Origin: an uncultured Methylococcales bacterium
Lineage (GTDB): Bacteria; Pseudomonadota; Gammaproteobacteria; Methylococcales; Methylomonadaceae
Reading direction: 5' to 3'
Assembly (NCBI GenBank): GCA_903902705.1
Contig: CAIUVX010000151.1
Coordinates: 1 to 42,751, forward strand
Length of the DNA: 42,751 bases
Shown here: piece by piece, positions 39,268-42,751 of the stretch
How the letters are laid out: the number at the start of each line of letters is the position of its first letter
Numbering within the stretch: the stretch's first letter is position 1
Made by a program: the position numbers and the translations under genes
Notes under the pieces: generated by a model
What the model was told of the DNA's origin: nothing
The model's database searches: none
What the model saw: the letters and a program-made list of their open reading frames with translations, nothing else

Positions 39268-39271
39268 CTGG

Positions 39272-39628
39272 ATGGCACGTATTGCCGGGATAAATGTACC
39301 AGATCATAAACATGCGGTCATAGCGTTGACTGCAATTTATGGTGTAGGTCGTCAAACAGCAAGTGAAATTTGCGTTGAGGTGGGTATAGCACCTTCCATA
39401 AAAATAAAAGAACTGACAGAAGAGCAATTGGATGCTATTCGTAGTGTGGTTTCAAAGATGACCGTGGAAGGTGATCTGCGCCGTGAAGTTTCTATGAATA
39501 TTAAGCGTTTGATGGACTTAGGTTGCTATCGCGGAATAAGACATCGCCGTGGCTTACCTTTGAGAGGGCAAAGAACAAGAACAAATGCTCGTACTCGAAA
39601 AGGTCCGCGTAAACCGATCAGAAAATAA
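39272..39628 (+). CDS. rpsM: 30S ribosomal protein S13
   Basis: S13 lies in the 30S head, contacts P-site tRNA and forms bridges B1a/b. The 118 residues start [20 protein letters not shown] and carry the C-terminal signature [19 protein letters not shown]. It is the first gene of the alpha operon, with its own promoter. Confidence 0.98.
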   Translation: MARIAGINVPDHKHAVIALTAIYGVGRQTASEICVEVGIAPSIKIKELTEEQLDAIRSVVSKMTVEGDLRREVSMNIKRLMDLGCYRGIRHRRGLPLRGQRTRTNARTRKGPRKPIRK

Positions 39629-39653
39629 GTATTCCTTTAAGAGATAAAAAGTA

Positions 39654-40040
39654 ATGGCTAGTCCCAATCGCGCTAGAAAACGTATCAAAAAAGAAGTTGC
39701 CGATGGTATCGTGCATGTTCATGCTTCTTTCAATAACACCATCATCACGATTACAGATAGAAAGGGTAATGCTCTTTCTTGGGCAACATCAGGCGGCTCA
39801 GGCTTCCGTGGCTCACGAAAAAGTACCCCATTTGCTGCACAGGTTGCTGCTGAAAAAGCAGGTATTGTTGCACAAGAATTCGGCATGAAAAATCTTGATG
39901 TTATGATCAAAGGACCTGGTCCTGGTCGTGAGTCCGCAGTGCGTTCTTTGAATAACTTAGGATTTAAAATTAACAATATTGTTGACGTAACACCCATTCC
40001 TCATAATGGTTGCCGTCCACCTAAGAAACGCCGCGTTTAG
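39654..40040 (+). CDS. rpsK: 30S ribosomal protein S11
   Basis: S11 forms part of the 30S platform and lies close to the mRNA in the E site. The 128 residues show [20 protein letters not shown] and the C-terminal signature [18 protein letters not shown]. Its glycine-rich [13 protein letters not shown] segment is intact. Confidence 0.98.
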   Translation: MASPNRARKRIKKEVADGIVHVHASFNNTIITITDRKGNALSWATSGGSGFRGSRKSTPFAAQVAAEKAGIVAQEFGMKNLDVMIKGPGPGRESAVRSLNNLGFKINNIVDVTPIPHNGCRPPKKRRV

Positions 40041-40057
40041 AAATCTGGAGTTGTATT

Positions 40058-40678
40058 ATGGCAAGATATCTTGGACCTACCTGTAAATTAAGTCGAAGAG
40101 AAGGGACTGACCTGTTTTTAAAAAGCAGAGGAAAGTCTTTAGAAGGTAAATGTAAATTAGATCAGAGACCTGGTCAACATGGCACTAAACGTGCAAGAAG
40201 TTCTGATTACGCAACGCAGTTAAGAGCAAAACAACGCTTGCGCAGAATCTACGGTATTTTAGAAAAGCAATTCAGAAATTACTACAAATCCGCTGATATG
40301 AAAAAAGGCGCGACAGGTGAGAACTTGTTGAATTTGCTCGAATCAAGATTGGATAACGTGGTTTATCGTATGGGTTTTGCTTGTACTAGAGCCGAAGCAC
40401 GTCAATTGGTTTCTCATAAATCCATTCAAGTGAATGGCTCATTGATTAACGTACCTTCTTATCAGGTTGCACCTGGTGATGTATTGTCCGTTAGAGAAAA
40501 AGCAAAAAAACAACAAAGAATCGTTGACGCATTGGCAGTCACTGAGCAATATGGATTTCCTGCTTGGGTTGAAGTCGATGCAAAAGCAATGTCTGGCACA
40601 TTTAGTTCTTTACCAGATCGTGTTGATTTAGGTAGTGATATTAATGAGCAGCTAGTTGTTGAGCTTTACTCTAAATAA
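40058..40678 (+). CDS. rpsD: 30S ribosomal protein S4
   Basis: S4 nucleates 30S assembly and, in E. coli, represses the alpha operon. The 206 residues start [20 protein letters not shown]. The S4-type RNA-binding domain ([20 protein letters not shown] then [15 protein letters not shown]) is clear. It is the zinc-free form. Its presumed control target is the rpsM leader at 39237-39271. Confidence 0.98.
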   Translation: MARYLGPTCKLSRREGTDLFLKSRGKSLEGKCKLDQRPGQHGTKRARSSDYATQLRAKQRLRRIYGILEKQFRNYYKSADMKKGATGENLLNLLESRLDNVVYRMGFACTRAEARQLVSHKSIQVNGSLINVPSYQVAPGDVLSVREKAKKQQRIVDALAVTEQYGFPAWVEVDAKAMSGTFSSLPDRVDLGSDINEQLVVELYSK

Positions 40679-40699
40679 TCGTAGTTTCGAGGGATATAA

Positions 40700-41713
40700 A
40701 TGCAGAATTCTATTTCTGGCTTATTAAAGCCTCGATTAGTTGAGGTTGTAAGCAAGACACCTAATCATTCTAAGATAGTGATTGAACCGCTAGAGCGTGG
40801 TTTTGGTCATTCTCTGGGTAATGCGTTAAGACGTGTGTTGCTGTCTACCATTCCTGGTTGTGCAGTCACTGATGTGGAAATTGAAGGCGTTCTTCATGAG
40901 TACACTACCATAGAAGGTGTTCAGGAAGATGTCATTGATATTTTACTGAACCTCAAAAAATTGGCAATCATACTTTATTCAAAAGATGAAGTTGAATTGA
41001 CACTGAGTAAAACAGGTGCAGGTTGCGTTACCGCAGGTGATATTACCCTGCCTCATGATGTTGAAATAGTTAACCCAGAATTGGTTATTGCCAATTTGAC
41101 CCAAGCTGGTGTTTTAAATATGAAGATCAGAGTGCGTCGTGGTAGAGGTTACGAGCCAGTCAGTGTTCGCAAATTAAATGCTGAACACAGTTTGGTCGCG
41201 GGTGCGTTACAGTTAGACGCTTCCTATAGCCCTGTTGTCAAAGTGGCATATCAAGTTGAAAGCACACGAGTTGAGCAACGTACCAACTTAGATAAGTTGA
41301 TTATTGAACTGGAAACTAATGGAACTATTGATCCAGAAGAAACCATTAAACTTGCCGCAACTATACTTCATGATCAATTATCTGTTTTTGTCGATTTTGA
41401 AAAAGTCAACGAACAGCTTGAAGATGAAAAAGTAGAAGTTGAAGAAGTATTCGAACCTGTTTTACTTCGTCCCGTTGATGATCTTGAATTAACCGTACGT
41501 TCTGCTAATTGTTTGAAAGCCGAAAATATTTTCTATATTGGTGATTTAATTCAACGTACTGAAGTTGAGTTATTAAAAACTCCCAATCTTGGCAAAAAAT
41601 CGTTAACAGAAATAAAAGACATTCTTGCTTTAAAAGGTTTATCGCTGGGTATGCGCTTAGAAAATTGGCCGCCTGAAAACCTTGCAGATCAAACTCATAC
41701 AGCAACACACTAA
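40700..41713 (+). CDS. rpoA: RNA polymerase alpha subunit
   Basis: Alpha dimerises to start RNA polymerase assembly, and its C-terminal domain binds UP elements and activators. The 337 residues contain the N-terminal dimerisation motif [19 protein letters not shown] and, after an acidic linker, the C-terminal helix-hairpin-helix region. That region has [18 protein letters not shown] and [20 protein letters not shown]. It is placed as usual between rpsD and rplQ. Confidence 0.98.
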   Translation: MQNSISGLLKPRLVEVVSKTPNHSKIVIEPLERGFGHSLGNALRRVLLSTIPGCAVTDVEIEGVLHEYTTIEGVQEDVIDILLNLKKLAIILYSKDEVELTLSKTGAGCVTAGDITLPHDVEIVNPELVIANLTQAGVLNMKIRVRRGRGYEPVSVRKLNAEHSLVAGALQLDASYSPVVKVAYQVESTRVEQRTNLDKLIIELETNGTIDPEETIKLAATILHDQLSVFVDFEKVNEQLEDEKVEVEEVFEPVLLRPVDDLELTVRSANCLKAENIFYIGDLIQRTEVELLKTPNLGKKSLTEIKDILALKGLSLGMRLENWPPENLADQTHTATH

Positions 41714-41730
41714 CATTAGGTCTTCTTACA

Positions 41731-42105
41731 ATGAGACACCGTAAATCTGGTAGAAAATTTAATATGAATAGCAGCCACCGTAAGGCTCTATTCAGTAATA
41801 TGGCAAGTTCTTTGTTTAAACATGAACTTATCAAAACGACTTTGCCAAAAGCTAAAGAATTAAGAAGCTTTGCTGAGCCGTTAATCACTTTGTCAAAAGA
41901 AGACAACGTCGCTAAAAGACGTTTAGCTTTTGCTAGACTTCGTGATCGTGAAGTCGTGACCAAGCTATTCAATGTGCTAGGTCCACGTTATAAAAATAGA
42001 GCAGGTGGCTATTTGCGTATTATGAAATGTGGATTTAGATCAGGTGATGATGCGCCGATGGCGTATGTCGAGCTAGTTGATAGACCTGAAGCCAGCGCGG
42101 AATAA
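41731..42105 (+). CDS. rplQ: 50S ribosomal protein L17
   Basis: L17 lies at the rim of the exit tunnel. The 124 residues begin [20 protein letters not shown] and include [20 protein letters not shown], both characteristic. It is the last gene of the ribosomal block and is followed by a strong terminator. Confidence 0.98.
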   Translation: MRHRKSGRKFNMNSSHRKALFSNMASSLFKHELIKTTLPKAKELRSFAEPLITLSKEDNVAKRRLAFARLRDREVVTKLFNVLGPRYKNRAGGYLRIMKCGFRSGDDAPMAYVELVDRPEASAE

Positions 42106-42123
42106 TTCCTACGCAAGCCGAAT

Positions 42124-42151
42124 AAAAAAGCCAGTTTATCTGGCTTTTTTT
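42124..42151 (+). terminator. Intrinsic terminator of the alpha operon
   Basis: GCCAG (42130-42134) pairs with CTGGC (42140-42144), flanked by six A residues before and seven T residues after. The A/T tracts can extend the stem. It is a strong terminator about 20 bases after rplQ. Confidence 0.9.
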
Positions 42152-42259
42152 ATGCGTCACAAACCCCAGTTCAAGCTGGAGCAGGGCGGGTATTTATCCA
42201 GCCCAAAATGTTTGAATTCTGGTGTCGATGTTCAGCACGATGCTTAACAAGAAGTTGCA

Positions 42260-42268
42260 TGATAGAAT
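42260..42268 (+). promoter_or_regulatory. Candidate extended -10 element for a leaderless transcript
   Basis: TGATAGAAT matches the TGnTATAAT extended -10 pattern with one change. It ends six bases before ATG 42275, so transcription would start at or next to the start codon. No Shine-Dalgarno sequence is present in that gap. No good -35 box is visible at normal spacing. Confidence 0.4.
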
Positions 42269-42274
42269 CCAAAA

Positions 42275-42523
42275 ATGAAATATAAGTTGACTAATCATGC
42301 ACAAAAGCAAATTATAAAACGAGATATTCTTGTTAAATGGATTGAAGCTGCTCTTACATTCCCTGCAAAAATTGAGACTGATACACACGATCCTGCGCTG
42401 GTTCATGCCTTGTTACCTATATCCGAACGAGGCTTTCGTGTATTGCGTGTAATTTATAATGAATCGGTTGATCCCATTGCGGTGGTCACTGCTTATTTTG
42501 ATAACACTGTGAAAGACTTATGA
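42275..42523 (+). CDS. DUF4258 family protein (putative toxin-like)
   Basis: The 82 residues match the DUF4258 pattern: an N-terminal LTNHAQKQIIKRDI segment, a central TDTHDPALVHALLP, and a C-terminal strand region ending VVTAYFDN. Such proteins are thought to share the small RelE-like fold and often form pairs with DUF2283 proteins. The activity is not established, so toxin is an inference. It overlaps the next gene by four bases (ATGA). It follows the rplQ terminator and is likely an independent accessory module. Confidence 0.75.
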   Translation: MKYKLTNHAQKQIIKRDILVKWIEAALTFPAKIETDTHDPALVHALLPISERGFRVLRVIYNESVDPIAVVTAYFDNTVKDL

Positions 42524-42708
42524 AAATTGAATTTGATCCAGAGGCAGATGCTGCCTATCTTGAATTAATTGATGGCGAAGTAGCCCGAACCGAGCAGATA
42601 GAGTCTGGGATTATTGGTGACTTTGATGAAAATGGACGGCTTTTGGGACTTGAAATACTGTATATTAGTAAACGTTCATCCCTTGAACCAGCGAAAAAGG
42701 TTGCATAA
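42520..42708 (+). CDS. DUF2283 family protein (putative antitoxin-like)
   Basis: The 62 residues have the DUF2283 signature: MKIEFDPEADAAYLEL at the start, an internal IIGDFDENGRLLGLEIL turn, and a short tail. The protein is acidic and small, as expected for the partner of a DUF4258 protein. The start overlaps the upstream stop, so the two are translated together in near-equal amounts. The order (basic partner first) and overlap support a paired module. Confidence 0.8.
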   Translation: MKIEFDPEADAAYLELIDGEVARTEQIESGIIGDFDENGRLLGLEILYISKRSSLEPAKKVA

Positions 42709-42751
42709 GTAGCCAAGATTTTCAGTTTGTTTGTACCGAAGCGGGGCGGGG

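Noticed and set aside
41505-41972. Minus-strand frame of 155 codons across the rpoA-rplQ junction
   Set aside because: It spans two conserved genes and has no recognisable domain or start signal.

Overview
The window is a stretch of a gammaproteobacterial chromosome, moderately AT-rich by eye. Protein sequences and gene order place it there: spoT next to rpoZ, nusB-thiL-pgpA, a Tyr-Gly-Thr-Trp tRNA cluster ahead of secE-nusG-rplKAJL-rpoBC, and then the complete str, S10, spc and alpha ribosomal protein operons. The octaheme TPR cytochrome, class I fructose-bisphosphatase and several families of intergenic palindromes would fit a Methylococcales or Beggiatoa/Thiothrix-like bacterium. The genus cannot be fixed from this sequence alone.

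Layout. Positions 1-256 hold a nested inverted repeat. Positions 257-11448 are a mixed housekeeping and accessory region. It has a membrane-anchored octaheme cytochrome with HEAT and TPR repeats (+), rpoZ-spoT (-), pgk (-), a CxxC redoxin (-), rimK, a SemiSWEET transporter and fbp (+), and the nusB-thiL-pgpA operon (-). Palindromic intergenic repeats of four different sequences lie between genes in the first 6.5 kb. Positions 11449-12459 hold a 412-base gene-poor spacer, a near-consensus sigma70 promoter and four tRNA genes. The tufB gene that often sits in this cluster is absent.

Positions 12460-42105 are one long same-strand block for transcription, translation and protein export: secE, nusG, rplK, rplA, rplJ, rplL, rpoB, rpoC, rpsL, rpsG, fusA, tuf, the S10 genes, the spc genes including secY and rpmJ, and rpsM-rpsK-rpsD-rpoA-rplQ. 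RNA-level control elements lie in the gaps: terminators after nusG, rpoC and rplQ, an L10-type leader before rplJ, an attenuator plus promoter before rpoB, a potentially switching double hairpin between rpoB and rpoC, and a promoter with a hairpin over the ribosome binding site before rpsM. The window ends with a two-gene DUF4258/DUF2283 module that resembles a toxin-antitoxin pair and may be transcribed without a leader.

How the genes work together: the main block makes core RNA polymerase (alpha, beta and beta'; omega comes from rpoZ), the transcription factors NusG and NusB, about 30 ribosomal proteins, both main elongation factors and two subunits of the Sec translocon. SpoT adjusts their synthesis to nutrient state, and RimK modifies ribosomal protein S6. 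Fbp and Pgk serve central carbon metabolism. I see no clearly new defence or biosynthetic system. The most interesting items are the rpoB-rpoC RNA structure with its TTG start for rpoC, the extended EF-Tu together with the missing tufB, the octaheme-TPR cytochrome, and the terminal DUF4258/DUF2283 pair.
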